Assembly: GCA_035501495.1 (NCBI GenBank)
Contig: DATJWB010000024.1
Coordinates: forward strand, 1-64,000
Reading direction: 5' to 3'
From: JAIQFL01 sp035501495
Lineage (GTDB): Bacteria > Acidobacteriota > Terriglobia > Bryobacterales > Bryobacteraceae
Length of the DNA: 64,000 nucleotides
Shown here: positions 8,704-18,411 of the stretch, piece after piece
Position numbering within the stretch: the first letter of the stretch is position 1
Layout of the letters: each line of letters begins with the position of its first letter
The notes under the pieces: generated by a model
What the model saw: the letters and a program-made list of their open reading frames with translations, nothing else
What the model was told of the DNA's origin: nothing
Database searches by the model: none
Position numbers and translations under genes: made by a program

Positions 8704-11280
8704 ATGGGGAACCTCGTGGCACCTCCGCCGCCCGATGACGACGACGACAAGAAAAAGGACGAACGGCAGGCGTCACAGGACAGGCAAAATATGGCTAATG
8801 ATTTGAACACGGGTACCAACGGCGGCAACGTCTACGATGCGACCAGTATCAAGGTGCTGGAAGGATTGGAAGCGGTGCGTCTACGGCCGGCCATGTATAT
8901 CGGGTCTACCGGAGAAATGGGCTTGCACCACCTGGTGTACGAAGTAGTGGACAACTCGGTGGATGAGGCTCTGGCCGGTTACGCCACGGAGGTCAGCGTC
9001 ACCATTCACGATGACAATTCCATCACCGTGATCGACAATGGCCGGGGCATTCCCGTGGACATGCACGAGGAGGAAGGGGTCTCGGCCGCGCAGGTGGTGA
9101 TGACCAAGCTGCACGCGGGCGGCAAGTTCGATTCGAAAAGTTACAAAGTATCAGGCGGTCTTCACGGGGTCGGTGTGAGCTGCGTCAACGCTCTTTCCGA
9201 GCGTCTCGAACTGGAAATCTGGCGCCCCGAAGGTGATTCCGGCCCGAGCTACACCTGGCAGCAGGAATACGCTTTTGGCATTCCGAAAGGTCCGCTCACC
9301 AAAACCGGCAGGGCCGGGCGCAAGACCGGAACCCGCGTCACCTTCAAGCCCGACTCCTCCATCATGGAAGTCACGGTGTTCAATTACGACACCCTGGCCA
9401 CCCGGCTGCGCCAGTTGGCGTTCCTGAACAAAGGCCTTAGAATCACCTTGACCGATGAACGCGCCGAGCCCGACCCCACCACCGGCGAGCCCAAGCGCAA
9501 CGAATTTCAGTACACCGGCGGAATCGCCGAGTTCATCAAGCTGCTCAATAAGGGCAAGCAGGTGCTGCACGACAAGCCCATTCACTTCGAGGCCGACCGC
9601 GAGCTGCCCAATAACGCGGGCACGTTGACCATGGAAGTGGCGCTCCAGTACAACGACACCTACTCGGAAAACGTTTCCAGTTTCGCCAACAACATCAACA
9701 CCGTGGATGGCGGCACGCACCTCACCGGCTTCAAGACCGCTCTCACCGGCACGATCAATCGCTTCGGACAGTCGCAGGGTCTTTTCAAGGACGTCAAAGA
9801 GAATCTTACCGGCGACGATGTCCGCGAGGGCCTCACCGCGGTGGTCAGCGTGAAAGTCCCGCAGCCGCAGTTCGAAGGTCAGACCAAGGGCAAGCTCAAC
9901 AGCGACATCGCCGGCTACATGACCCAGTTCGTGAACGAGAAGCTGGGCGAGTACTTCGACAAAAATTCCACTATCGGCCGGAAGATCGTCAGCAAGGCGA
10001 TCGACGCCGCCCGCGCGCGCGAGGCCGCGCGCCATGCCCGCGATCTCACGCGGCGCAAGGGAGCCCTCGAATCCGGAGGCATGCCGCACAAGCTCGCCGA
10101 CTGCCAGGAGAAGGACCCGCAGCGATGCGAGCTGTTCCTGGTGGAGGGCGAATCGGCCGGCGGCACCGCCAAACAGGGCCGCGACCGCCGCTTCCAGGCA
10201 ATCCTGCCGCTGAAGGGCAAGATCCTCAACGTCGAGAAGGCGCGCTACGACAAGATGCTCGGCCACGAGGAAATCCGCGCCATGATTACGGCGCTCGGCA
10301 CGGGCATCGGCAAGGACGATTTCGACGCCGCCAAGATCCGCTACGGCAAGATCATCATCATGACGGATGCCGACGTGGACGGCTCGCACATCCGCACCCT
10401 GCTGCTGACGTTCTTCTTCCGCCACATGACGGAGCTCATCCAGCGCGAGCACGTCTTCATCGCGCAGCCGCCGCTCTACCGCATCAAGAAGGGGAAGAGC
10501 GAGAAGTACATCAAGGACGAGAAGGAATTCACCAAGGAGATCATGCGCCGGGCCACCGAGAACCTGCGCCTGGAAATCCACTCCACCGGCAATGGCACGG
10601 GGCCGAAATCGATTCTCGAAGGCCAGGAACTGCGCACCTTCCTGCTGAACCTCGACGAGTATCAGCAGATGTTCCATAAAGTGGAGCGGCGCCTGCGCGA
10701 TGCGCGGGTCGTCGAGATTCTGGCGAACGTCGATCTGCGGCTCGACAACAAGGCCGACTTCCAGGTGGAAGCCAACCTCACGCCCGTTTTCGAAGCCGTC
10801 GGCAAACTCGGCCTGAAGCCCGAGATGCGTCACGATGAAGAGCACTCGGCCTACGGGGTAGTGTTCCACGATTCGACGAATGCGGAGCGCTCAGTGAGTC
10901 TGGCATTAGCCGCGCAGCCCGAGTATCGCCGCTTCCGAGCCTTGTCGCGAACGCTCTTTCGCCACAACGACCCGCCCTTCGTAGTGGTGAAGAACGAGCA
11001 TCGCGAGACGCAAACCAACTGGTCGGATCTGCTCGAGTATGTGAAGAACGAAGGCAAGAAAGATGCCTCCGTGCAGCGCTACAAGGGACTCGGCGAGATG
11101 AACGCCGAGCAGTTGGCGGAAACCACGATGAATCCCGAAAAGCGCACGCTGCTCTCGGTGCGCCTGGAAGACCTGGTGGAAAGCGAAGAGATCTTCACGA
11201 CCCTGATGGGCGAAGACGTCGAGAGCCGCCGGAAATTCATCGAGGAAAACGCGCTCGACGTCAAGAATCTGGATATCTGA
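8704..11280 (+). CDS. gyrB: DNA gyrase subunit B
   Basis: 858 residues from the first ATG. It is the ATPase and TOPRIM subunit that, with GyrA, introduces negative supercoils. The GHKL ATPase shows VVDNSVDEAL (81-90), DNGRGIP and HGVGVSCVNALS. The TOPRIM domain shows EGESAGG near 480, LPLKGKILNVEKAR, and the metal-binding TDADVDGSHIR near 554. The C-terminus has the family YKGLGEMNAEQLAETTM. A 30-residue acidic/lysine-rich leader precedes the usual start. An internal ATG at 8791 (MANDLNTG) also has an AGGACAGG site upstream, so the true start could be there. It probably forms one operon with dnaN. Confidence 0.95.
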   Translation: MGNLVAPPPPDDDDDKKKDERQASQDRQNMANDLNTGTNGGNVYDATSIKVLEGLEAVRLRPAMYIGSTGEMGLHHLVYEVVDNSVDEALAGYATEVSVTIHDDNSITVIDNGRGIPVDMHEEEGVSAAQVVMTKLHAGGKFDSKSYKVSGGLHGVGVSCVNALSERLELEIWRPEGDSGPSYTWQQEYAFGIPKGPLTKTGRAGRKTGTRVTFKPDSSIMEVTVFNYDTLATRLRQLAFLNKGLRITLTDERAEPDPTTGEPKRNEFQYTGGIAEFIKLLNKGKQVLHDKPIHFEADRELPNNAGTLTMEVALQYNDTYSENVSSFANNINTVDGGTHLTGFKTALTGTINRFGQSQGLFKDVKENLTGDDVREGLTAVVSVKVPQPQFEGQTKGKLNSDIAGYMTQFVNEKLGEYFDKNSTIGRKIVSKAIDAARAREAARHARDLTRRKGALESGGMPHKLADCQEKDPQRCELFLVEGESAGGTAKQGRDRRFQAILPLKGKILNVEKARYDKMLGHEEIRAMITALGTGIGKDDFDAAKIRYGKIIIMTDADVDGSHIRTLLLTFFFRHMTELIQREHVFIAQPPLYRIKKGKSEKYIKDEKEFTKEIMRRATENLRLEIHSTGNGTGPKSILEGQELRTFLLNLDEYQQMFHKVERRLRDARVVEILANVDLRLDNKADFQVEANLTPVFEAVGKLGLKPEMRHDEEHSAYGVVFHDSTNAERSVSLALAAQPEYRRFRALSRTLFRHNDPPFVVVKNEHRETQTNWSDLLEYVKNEGKKDASVQRYKGLGEMNAEQLAETTMNPEKRTLLSVRLEDLVESEEIFTTLMGEDVESRRKFIEENALDVKNLDI

Positions 11281-11323
11281 GATCAGGTGATCGAAGCGAC
11301 GCGGTGGTAGGCTGCGATCAGGA

Positions 11324-11893
11324 ATGACGAGTATGACGGTGAGCCCTCCCGTTCCCATGGCCATCGAGCAGTTCGATCAGGCCGGACTGCCCGATACTTA
11401 CGAGTTGCACGGAGGAAAACCTGTCGAAATGACGCTGGCACGACCGGCCCACCGCGAGACACAGTGGCAGATCTGCCGGGTACTCGAACAGCTTTTTAAG
11501 GACGCTTCGGTGCGGATTGAAATGACGTTCCAGGTCGCGGCCACCAACGATAAGCGTTCCGCGGACGTCGGGGTCACGAGTGCCGATCGCTGGCAGGCAG
11601 CGTTAGAAGAGACCGCGTTGACCGGTGCGCCCGAAATCGTTGTCGAGGTGCTGTCGCCGTCGAACAGCGTTCTGGAACTGCAGGCGTATCAGAGTCTCTG
11701 CCTGGATTTCGGCACCGAAGTGTTTCTCATCGTGAATCCCGATGCGCGGACAGTGGAAGTCCGAAGAAAAGGATCACGGATGGCGGAGATTTGGGGAGTG
11801 TCCGAAGAGTTCGCCCTGGAGCTGTGGGGCGAACGACACGTGATCGAGGTTCGCGATCTCTTTGCCGGTCTCCCCGAGAAGCGCTCCTCTTAA
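11324..11893 (+). CDS. Uma2/DUF820 family protein (PD-(D/E)XK-like fold)
   Basis: 189 residues. The pattern fits the Uma2/DUF820 family: an N-terminal GLPDTYELHGGKPVEM (the YELhdG motif), RPAHRETQWQI, then SADVGV and EIVVEVLSPSNSV. The last two are the Asp and Glu-x-Leu/Val-Ser-Pro positions of the restriction-endonuclease-like core. Expected D and E residues are present, though the Lys of the core is not obvious. The family is widespread in cyanobacteria and acidobacteria and its biological role is unclear. It is a lone gene after gyrB. Its stop overlaps the convergent discoidin gene by four bases. MTSMTVSPP is the likeliest of several starts. Confidence 0.8.
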   Translation: MTSMTVSPPVPMAIEQFDQAGLPDTYELHGGKPVEMTLARPAHRETQWQICRVLEQLFKDASVRIEMTFQVAATNDKRSADVGVTSADRWQAALEETALTGAPEIVVEVLSPSNSVLELQAYQSLCLDFGTEVFLIVNPDARTVEVRRKGSRMAEIWGVSEEFALELWGERHVIEVRDLFAGLPEKRSS

Positions 11894-12561
11894 GGTTTCA
11901 GCCTCCATCTCTGCCCTTGCCCATCGCCCGCCAAAGCGAGCGCTAGAAGATCTGTACGTCCGCCAGACTCAGCTTCGAGCGTTGCCGGGGTCTCGTCCGA
12001 GCGGAATGGCGCATCGCAAATAAATACCCAGAAATCCTGCAACCTCTCCATGCAACAATCCGTGCGGTTCCAGATCACCACGGAATGGATCGGCTTCGAA
12101 GCGCCAAGGTCCACTTGCCACCAGGCATTGGGATCGGCATTCGTTGCCGTCACCGAGCCGTCGTAATAATTCCCATTGACGTTGCCATCTACCGCGGAGT
12201 TGGCCCCAGCTTGGGGGGAGCCCGCTTGATTGCTGCTTTGTGCAGCCGGCCGGCCAACGGCCAGGTGGGATCTCGAAGGCCATACCTTGTACGCCCGATA
12301 CAGCAGCGCGGCGGTGCCCACGAATACGGCCAGAATTAGCACCGTTGCCAGCTTCCATCCACCAGCAGGGATTCCGCCGGTCAGCTTGCCTGATCGGACA
12401 CCACCCAACACAACGGCACACGCGGAGACATCCGCGATCACCAGCATGTCGAACAGCAGATTGAAGGTAAACAGGTGTTTGCGCGTCTCGGTATCGTAGA
12501 AGGCCCCGACCAGAAACGCGCACGCCGCCATGATCGCCAGAGTAGCAAACAGGCTCGTCAT
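11890..12561 (-). CDS. Membrane protein with C-terminal discoidin (F5/8 type C-like) domain
   Basis: 223 residues. Three hydrophobic segments occupy about 1-22, 33-53 and 68-90. The rest is a galactose-binding-like domain, starting ARPAAQSS-like (GRPAAQSSNQAGS), with AVDGNVNG, AWWQVDLGASKPIHSVVIW and NRTDCC. These are the signature of discoidin-type carbohydrate-binding modules. The last strand (usually ending in RYVRVQL) is replaced by RWRLKP, so the end may be eroded. The start overlaps the stop of the upstream frameshifted membrane gene by four bases (ATGA type), suggesting one operon. A sugar-binding role is inferred. Confidence 0.75.
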   Translation of the reverse strand: MTSLFATLAIMAACAFLVGAFYDTETRKHLFTFNLLFDMLVIADVSACAVVLGGVRSGKLTGGIPAGGWKLATVLILAVFVGTAALLYRAYKVWPSRSHLAVGRPAAQSSNQAGSPQAGANSAVDGNVNGNYYDGSVTATNADPNAWWQVDLGASKPIHSVVIWNRTDCCMERLQDFWVFICDAPFRSDETPATLEAESGGRTDLLALALAGDGQGQRWRLKP

Positions 12562-13680
12562 CCGACTCGGCCGGATGAGGAAGCGATCAGGTTGGCAGCC
12601 AAAAACGCAAACAGAAACGGCACACGGGCCAGCTTCGACCGAAGAATGTCATACTGCACGAACGCCCGGGCTCTTGCCATGCAGGGCGCGCCCGAGTCGC
12701 TCGTATAGTTGCCCAGATAGGGAACGTCATTGCTGAACGAGAGGCCGGTCTGCGTCATTCGGAGATCGAGAAGAGGGTGCCGGAGATAGAACTTTGCCAA
12801 CCTGAGTGTCGAGGCTTTGCCGGGAAAGAGGTCGGGCGAGTCGATATTCACTTCCCAATACATTTTGCCCATCCAGGAGACGATCTCCGGTTTGAGTCCT
12901 AACTCGGTGAGGCTTGCCTGTGGGTACATGGAATTGCGCAGAACCCTGCAGTAAATCGCATTAAACAGATTCGTGTCGGGGATCGGGGCGGCCGCCAGCA
13001 CGTAGCCGCTGAAACAGGCCAGACTCGAGGCGGCAACGATCGATGCAAAGCGCTGCCTGCGTTTGCCCCAAAAGAGCCAGACCAGCCAACATGCGGCGAC
13101 CAATCCGAGGATCGCATTCTGTGCTTTACTTCCCTGTCAGGAACGCCGACGCCGCCACCAGCGCGGCCATATGCGGCCGCGAAGGCTCGTCGATGATGAC
13201 GGCCGCCAGTCCCGCACCGAGAAAGGCAAACACTCCAAGCAGGGCCGCAGTCTCACTGTACAGGCTATTGAAATATGCGAGATGCGCGCTATCGGTACAG
13301 ACCGCCACCATTCCCAGAGCGATGGCGAGATACGCCGCCATTGGCAGTGTTCTGGCTTTTTTGAGGATGACCAGAATGAGGCTACACAACAATGCCAGGT
13401 GCACTCCCGCGGCCCATCGGATGTCAAACGTACTGCCCGTGAACAGGATTCGGCGCAGAAGAACCGCGACGCGGACCGGTAGTACGGCGGTAGTGAAGTC
13501 CGGCGTATCCCGAGGCGGTACCAGGTCCCAGCGGGGAATCAGCCAGCAGCCATAACGCTGCTGATAAGAGAGCCCTGGTGGGGCTGCCAATCCGGCCGGG
13601 TATGAGATACGGACATAGTCGGGCTGGTCCGCCACGCCAACTATAGGTGGAACGAACAGAAGATATGAGGCGACGACCAA
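12558..13680 (-). pseudogene. Frameshifted multi-pass membrane protein (possible glycan hexosyltransferase)
   Basis: Two open frames, 13680-13126 and 13103-12558, form one protein if a single G is removed from the GGG run near 13131. The sequence then reads SAFLTG-SKAQNAILGLVAAC without a break. The joined product has about 370 residues with several hydrophobic helices, a DSAHLAYFNSLYSETAALL segment and a long C-terminal loop containing NSMYPQASLTELGLKPE. The FNSLYSE and SKAQN pieces recall membrane hexosyltransferases of the WsfD type, but this is only a resemblance. The 5' end is unclear: the first usable codon is TTG at 13680. It overlaps the discoidin gene by four bases. Confidence 0.65.
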
Positions 13681-13831
13681 TACGATGCCAATGACGGCAT
13701 ATTCCCATTTTCATGAGCGGGGGGAGTCATTGGATAGTGACAAAGCGCAGACCTGTAAAGGGCAAAGAAATAACACGGGATCAGCCTGTCCGGTACGAGT
13801 CGCGAGAACTTAAGCGGGAGAATCAATCATA

Positions 13832-16426
13832 TCATTCGGACCGTAATGCCTTAGTCGGATCCACTCGGGTCGCACGCCGCGCCGGAACATAAGACGCGAT
13901 CATCGCAACCGCCGCCAGCAGCAGGGCGGCCGCCGCGAAGGTGACCGGGTCGGCCGGTTTTACGCCAAAGAGCAGACTCGAAATCGCCCGCGTCAAAGCC
14001 AGCGCTGCCAGGGATCCCAATCCGACCCCGAAAAGCATCAGCGCGAGGCCCTCGCCGGCCACCATCCTGATCACGTCCCGGGGACGCGCGCCGAGTGCCA
14101 TGCGGATGCCGATTTCGTTAGTCCGTTGAGCGACCGAGTAATGCAGCAGGCCGTAGATTCCGACGCCGGAGAGCACCAGGGCGAGGACGGAGAACAACGA
14201 CAGCAGGTAAGACTGAAAACGTCTTCGCGAAGTCTGCTCGTCCAGCAACTGATCGAGTGTTGCGACCTTTCCCAGTACGGCCCGCCTGTCCATGGATTGA
14301 ACCACTGCCTTTACGTTGGCGGCGAGTTGCGTGGGCGGCAGCGTCCCGCGGACCACCAGGATGTGCCCCGGCTTTTTGAACTGCCTGGGAGCGGCAAACA
14401 TCTGCGAGGCGGCCTGTCTTTCGAGCCCCAGGTTGCGAACGTCTTGAACCAATCCGATCACGGTAACCCAATCCTTGCTTCCGGGGTACCCCTTGAAGCG
14501 TTTGCCGACCGGATCTTCGCCAGGCCAGAACCGGTGCGCCATGGTCTCGTTGATGATCACGGCCAGCGGCGCCTTCGCGGTGTCGGTCTCGAGGAAGTAT
14601 CTCCCTTTCAGAAGACGAATGCCGAGCGCCTGAAAGACATTGCCGGTGGTGGGAGTGACATACAGAGGCTTCCATTGGTCGCGAGCCTCCTGGGCGTGAC
14701 CCTCCACAACCTCGAGAGTGTCGCCTCCCTTTGGGCCGTCCGGGTTTGGGAAGAAGATGTCGTTGATCGCGCCGGCAGCATCTACTCCGGGGACGGCGCG
14801 AATCCGGGCGATGGTCCGCTCCAGAAAATCCTCATCTTGTTCCAGCCGCCATTCCATCGTAATGACGTTTCGGGAGCGGACACCCGGGTCGACACCGAGC
14901 ACCGCAAGAAAACTCCGCACCAGCAATCCGGCGCCGGTGAGCAGCACCGTTGCCAGGGAGACTTCCGCAACGATCAGCACGCCGCGATGCTTCCGCCAGC
15001 CTGGCCCCATCCAACCGCTCCGGAGTCCCGTAGCGAGCCCAACGCCGGAGTCCTGGCGCGCCGCCTTGAAGGCAGGAACGACTCCGAACAGAATTCCCGT
15101 CAGAAGGGCAATCGCCATGGTGAAGAGGAGCGTGCTCCCATCGACCCGCACTTCGTCCAGCCGGGGGATATCGCGCGGGCCGATGGCGACCAGCGCATCC
15201 ACTCCCCAAACGGCCAGCGGCAGTCCCAGGCACGCGCCGCCGAGAGCGAGGAGCACGCTTTCCGCCAGCACCTGGCGGATGAGCCGCAGGCGTCCCGCTC
15301 CCAGCGCCGTACGCAGCGCAAACTCCCGCACCCGCCGCTCGCCGCGGGCCATCAGCAGATGTGCGACGTTCACGCAGGCGATCAGCAGTACCAGAAGGAC
15401 CGCGCCGAACAGCACCATCAGCAGAGCCGGCACCGTCTTGCCGAGGAGTTGGCTGTCGAGCGGCGCAATCGTGATGCTGGATCCGCGGTTGGTATCCGGA
15501 TACTGGAGTTCCAACCGTCCGGCGATGGTTTGCATCTCGGTTCGGGCCTGCTCAAACGTGACACCCTGGCGCAGTCGCCCGATCACGACAGCGCTCACCC
15601 GTCGCCGAAGGGGACTGTAGTCGGCCCACCATTGGCTGGCGGCGGCAGGTCTCCAGATCTGGGCATCTTTCGAGGGAAATCGAAAGCTGCCGGGCATCAC
15701 GCCCACCACACGGTAGTCCGCTCCGTCCAAATCGACAGTCTGGTCCGAGACGTCGGCCGATTCGCCAAGGTAACTCCGCCAGAACGGTTCGCTCACCACC
15801 ACCACGCGCTCGCCGCGCTCGGCTTCGGCATCGGTGAACGGCCGGCCTATCCGCGGCGCGGTGCCCATGGTCGTGAAGAAATTGGGCGCCACGTCGTAGA
15901 GAACCGCGTCTTCCGGAGCCCTGCGGTCCGAGCGATCGAACAGCGTCACGGGCCAGCGATTGTAGAAAGTGAGGTGCTGGAAAGCGCTGCTTTGGCTCTT
16001 CCAGTCCTGGTAATTCGGGATGCTGGTGTAGGGCTCCTTGTAGCTGGTGGCCCACAGCATCGCCAATCGGCCGGAGTCCGGGTAAGGCAGCGAACGCAGG
16101 ATCACGCCGTTAATGACACTAAAGATCGCGGTGTTGGCGCCGATCCCCAAGGCGAGAGTCGTGATCGTCACCGCGGTGAACGCGCGATTCTTACGCAACA
16201 CGCGCCAGGCGTAGACGAAATCCTGCCACCAGATCTCGATCGATCCCAGGGTCCACAGTTCGCGGCAGGCCTCCTGGATCGCCGTACGGTTACCAAAACG
16301 CGATGGAGCTTGGGAGCCTTCGCGAGCCAGCATCTCGAGATGAAAGGCCAGTTCCTCAGTAATGTCGCGGTCCAGTTGGCGGCGCCGCCAAAAGCTCCTC
16401 ATCTTCAGCCGGGCTCGATGCAACAT
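13832..16426 (-). CDS. ADOP-type ABC transporter permease (MacB/FtsX family)
   Basis: 864 residues from the ATG with GGAGGA five bases upstream. A start 28 codons earlier lacks this site. The layout is that of acidobacterial duplicated orphan permeases (TIGR03434-like). A short N-terminal module RRRQLDRDITEELAFHLEM precedes the first MacB/FtsX unit, with KNRAFTAVTITTLALGIGAN and its helix. A periplasmic domain and the first FtsX helices (VLLVLLIACVNVAHLLMARG) follow. The second unit ends GIYGLLHYSVAQRTNEIGIR and VPARRATRVDPTKALRSE. These permeases have no ATPase gene next door, as here. Substrates are not known for the family. Confidence 0.93.
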   Translation of the reverse strand: MLHRARLKMRSFWRRRQLDRDITEELAFHLEMLAREGSQAPSRFGNRTAIQEACRELWTLGSIEIWWQDFVYAWRVLRKNRAFTAVTITTLALGIGANTAIFSVINGVILRSLPYPDSGRLAMLWATSYKEPYTSIPNYQDWKSQSSAFQHLTFYNRWPVTLFDRSDRRAPEDAVLYDVAPNFFTTMGTAPRIGRPFTDAEAERGERVVVVSEPFWRSYLGESADVSDQTVDLDGADYRVVGVMPGSFRFPSKDAQIWRPAAASQWWADYSPLRRRVSAVVIGRLRQGVTFEQARTEMQTIAGRLELQYPDTNRGSSITIAPLDSQLLGKTVPALLMVLFGAVLLVLLIACVNVAHLLMARGERRVREFALRTALGAGRLRLIRQVLAESVLLALGGACLGLPLAVWGVDALVAIGPRDIPRLDEVRVDGSTLLFTMAIALLTGILFGVVPAFKAARQDSGVGLATGLRSGWMGPGWRKHRGVLIVAEVSLATVLLTGAGLLVRSFLAVLGVDPGVRSRNVITMEWRLEQDEDFLERTIARIRAVPGVDAAGAINDIFFPNPDGPKGGDTLEVVEGHAQEARDQWKPLYVTPTTGNVFQALGIRLLKGRYFLETDTAKAPLAVIINETMAHRFWPGEDPVGKRFKGYPGSKDWVTVIGLVQDVRNLGLERQAASQMFAAPRQFKKPGHILVVRGTLPPTQLAANVKAVVQSMDRRAVLGKVATLDQLLDEQTSRRRFQSYLLSLFSVLALVLSGVGIYGLLHYSVAQRTNEIGIRMALGARPRDVIRMVAGEGLALMLFGVGLGSLAALALTRAISSLLFGVKPADPVTFAAAALLLAAVAMIASYVPARRATRVDPTKALRSE

Positions 16427-16527
16427 CCCAGTCCTCCGAGCTGACGGTTGCTCCGCCGCGCTCCCATAGATGCTTGATAGAAGCATAGGCCAATTGGGGA
16501 GCCCGGTCAAGCTTTCTTTGGACCTGG

Positions 16528-17910
16528 CTATCTGCCCCGGTTGCTACTTGCCATGGCGAGGATTTCGAGCGCCTTCGCGATGCCGGGATCTCTTCCTGCC
16601 TTCACGTCGTCATCCGCAAACACGGGTATGTTCACATCCGGCGGAATTCCTCCACCATCGAAGGTGCGTCCCTCCGGTGTGCGATACACCTCGTTCGGCA
16701 GGCCGAAATGCCAGCCATTGGGAAGGCGCCGGCCCAGTACATCGGAAAATACGCCCTGCGTGTTTTCGCCGACGCGGGTGATGTGAGGGGTCCTGCCCAT
16801 GAGCGCTTGCGTGAAGGTCTCGCCGGCGCTGATCGTCAGCGGCCCGGTCAACTCCACCACGGAGCCGCGAAATCCCGGCCGGGCGCTTGGACGAACCCAG
16901 CTCGGATCGCCGGGTGTCCACTTTGCGCGCTCTCCCGGATTGGCGACAGCTTCCTTGGTGTACGCCAGGTATTCCGTATTCGCCAGCCGCGCAGCGATCT
17001 CCAGGCCGTAAGGGTCGGCGCCTCCGAAATTCAAGCGCACATCGATCACCAGCGACTTCAGGGAGGTGTCGGAGAAGATCGTATCCAGCGCCGCCTCCAG
17101 CGCTGCCAGACCTCCGGCATAATCGTCGCGTTTCGTATACCCGCCGAACGCCAGGATCCTCAGGTATCCGGTGCCGGCGTCGATGTGACCATACGAAATC
17201 ACGCCGTTACAGAACTTGTGCAGAGGCCCATGAAGATATGCCCGCTCCGTGACCGACAACAATTGCGCCATTTCGTGTTTCTGGAAGTTGTCCTCTCCGC
17301 TCTTCATCACCCGATCCGTCCCGGGGCGGATCCCGGAGAAGGCACGCTTCAGTTTTGGCGCGCCGATCGAAGTATGCGCATCACCAAAGGGTTTGATCAT
17401 GCCGGCGAGGATCTCGAACAGTTGGCTGGGGGTCGTCTGGGGTGTGACCTTCGGCCGATTCTCCGCAACCACCTTGTCCCAGTCCGTTCCCTTCAACTCG
17501 AAGGAAATGTAGTTCTCCGCCCAGGTGCGCGCGAACACCTCGAAATTGGACCCCGGCGTGTCCGCGGGAGGCCGGTCGCAGGTCTTCGGTCGTTCCGCCA
17601 GCCGGTCGATGCGGATGTCGGATGCCGCGCCCTCGTGGTGCAAGCTCTTGTGCGCGTCGCTATCGCCGCTGCGAATGAACAGGACGTCGCCGTCCCGCGT
17701 GCGAAAGGTCGCCTCGCGCCCGGCGATTGGTCCAGCGTCCTTCGTTGCGGTGAATCCCGGGACGCAGGTGGTCGCCGTGGTCTCGAACGCCTTCAGTTGC
17801 CGCCCGGAAATCTCGTACACGTACCCGTAACCTTCGCTTCGCCAGATCCCATCCAGTGTTGCGGGGTAGGCCGCGACGGACGCAATCAAACCCAATACAG
17901 CGATTCTCAT
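16528..17910 (-). CDS. S41 family (C-terminal processing) peptidase
   Basis: 460 residues from MRIAVLGLIASVAAYPATLDGIW, which carries a signal peptide, with GGAGA upstream. The upstream 29 codons are arginine-rich and were not used. The tail-specific protease core appears as IRILAFGGY, then SLVIDVRLNFGGADPYGLEIA (about 286-306) and LTGPLTISAGETFTQALM with Ser361 as expected nucleophile. GENTQGVFSD and GIPPDVNIPV follow. No PDZ domain is evident between the N-terminal region and the core. It should degrade or process peptides outside the cytoplasm. It stands alone between the ADOP gene and a broken small gene. Confidence 0.9.
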   Translation of the reverse strand: MRIAVLGLIASVAAYPATLDGIWRSEGYGYVYEISGRQLKAFETTATTCVPGFTATKDAGPIAGREATFRTRDGDVLFIRSGDSDAHKSLHHEGAASDIRIDRLAERPKTCDRPPADTPGSNFEVFARTWAENYISFELKGTDWDKVVAENRPKVTPQTTPSQLFEILAGMIKPFGDAHTSIGAPKLKRAFSGIRPGTDRVMKSGEDNFQKHEMAQLLSVTERAYLHGPLHKFCNGVISYGHIDAGTGYLRILAFGGYTKRDDYAGGLAALEAALDTIFSDTSLKSLVIDVRLNFGGADPYGLEIAARLANTEYLAYTKEAVANPGERAKWTPGDPSWVRPSARPGFRGSVVELTGPLTISAGETFTQALMGRTPHITRVGENTQGVFSDVLGRRLPNGWHFGLPNEVYRTPEGRTFDGGGIPPDVNIPVFADDDVKAGRDPGIAKALEILAMASSNRGR

Positions 17911-17993
17911 GGCAGGTCTCCATCTTACTGTGGTTGAGCGATGGCGTAACGTGTGCCCCTGGTGACGAAGTGGCCATGCGTCCCGGAAAAGCG

Positions 17994-18411
17994 TCACTGC
18001 GCGATGAGGATGGCGATGATCACGATTACCACCAGGAGTGCACGGTGAAAAACGGACGATCTGCTGGTAACCGTCAGACCTTGCACCGAAGTTCCCATCA
18101 CCTTGCCTGCGATTTGCACGGATTCACCCACCAGTCCCGGAGTGTTCGATTCCGTAATGGCGCCAACGATCGTCAAGGGATCGCCTTTCCGTATGGCTTC
18201 GTGAATCTCCACGTGGGAGCCGACGCATTGTGAAAGTCGGCTCCGAACGTGGCAAGGCACGGAGCGGTGGGTGGCGGCGAGGAGTTGCCGGTCAAGGCTG
18301 TTGCATTGTGGTGAGTCGGCCTTCGCGTTCGGAAAAGCCGAGAGGCCGGCCAGAGCGGCTCCGGCGGTGAGAAAACGTACGTCGAGTGCCGGCGGTCATT
18401 TGCTGGTTCAT
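17994..18411 (-). pseudogene. Frameshifted small Tat-exported, membrane-anchored protein
   Basis: An ATG at 18411 has GAGGA seven bases upstream and begins MNQQMTAGTRRTF. Removing one T from the TTTT run near 18371-18376 joins it to a second frame. The join gives TRRTFLTAGAALAGLSAFP, a textbook twin-arginine signal. The mature part runs to about residue 138 and ends in a hydrophobic anchor, ALLVVIVIIAILIAQ. Its soluble part (GDPLTIVGAITESNTPGLVG) is not a family I recognise. The quality of both the signal and the ribosome site makes one original gene very likely. The extra T could be a mutation or an assembly error. Confidence 0.7.

Noticed and set aside
9151..10869. Long minus-strand open frame inside gyrB
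   Set aside because: It lies exactly antisense to a well-conserved gene and has the low-information composition of a GC-rich shadow frame.
14126..16444. 772-codon plus-strand frame opposite the ADOP permease
   Set aside because: Antisense shadow: rich in Arg, His, Gln and Pro with no recognisable domain, while the minus strand has a full ADOP protein and a good ribosome site.
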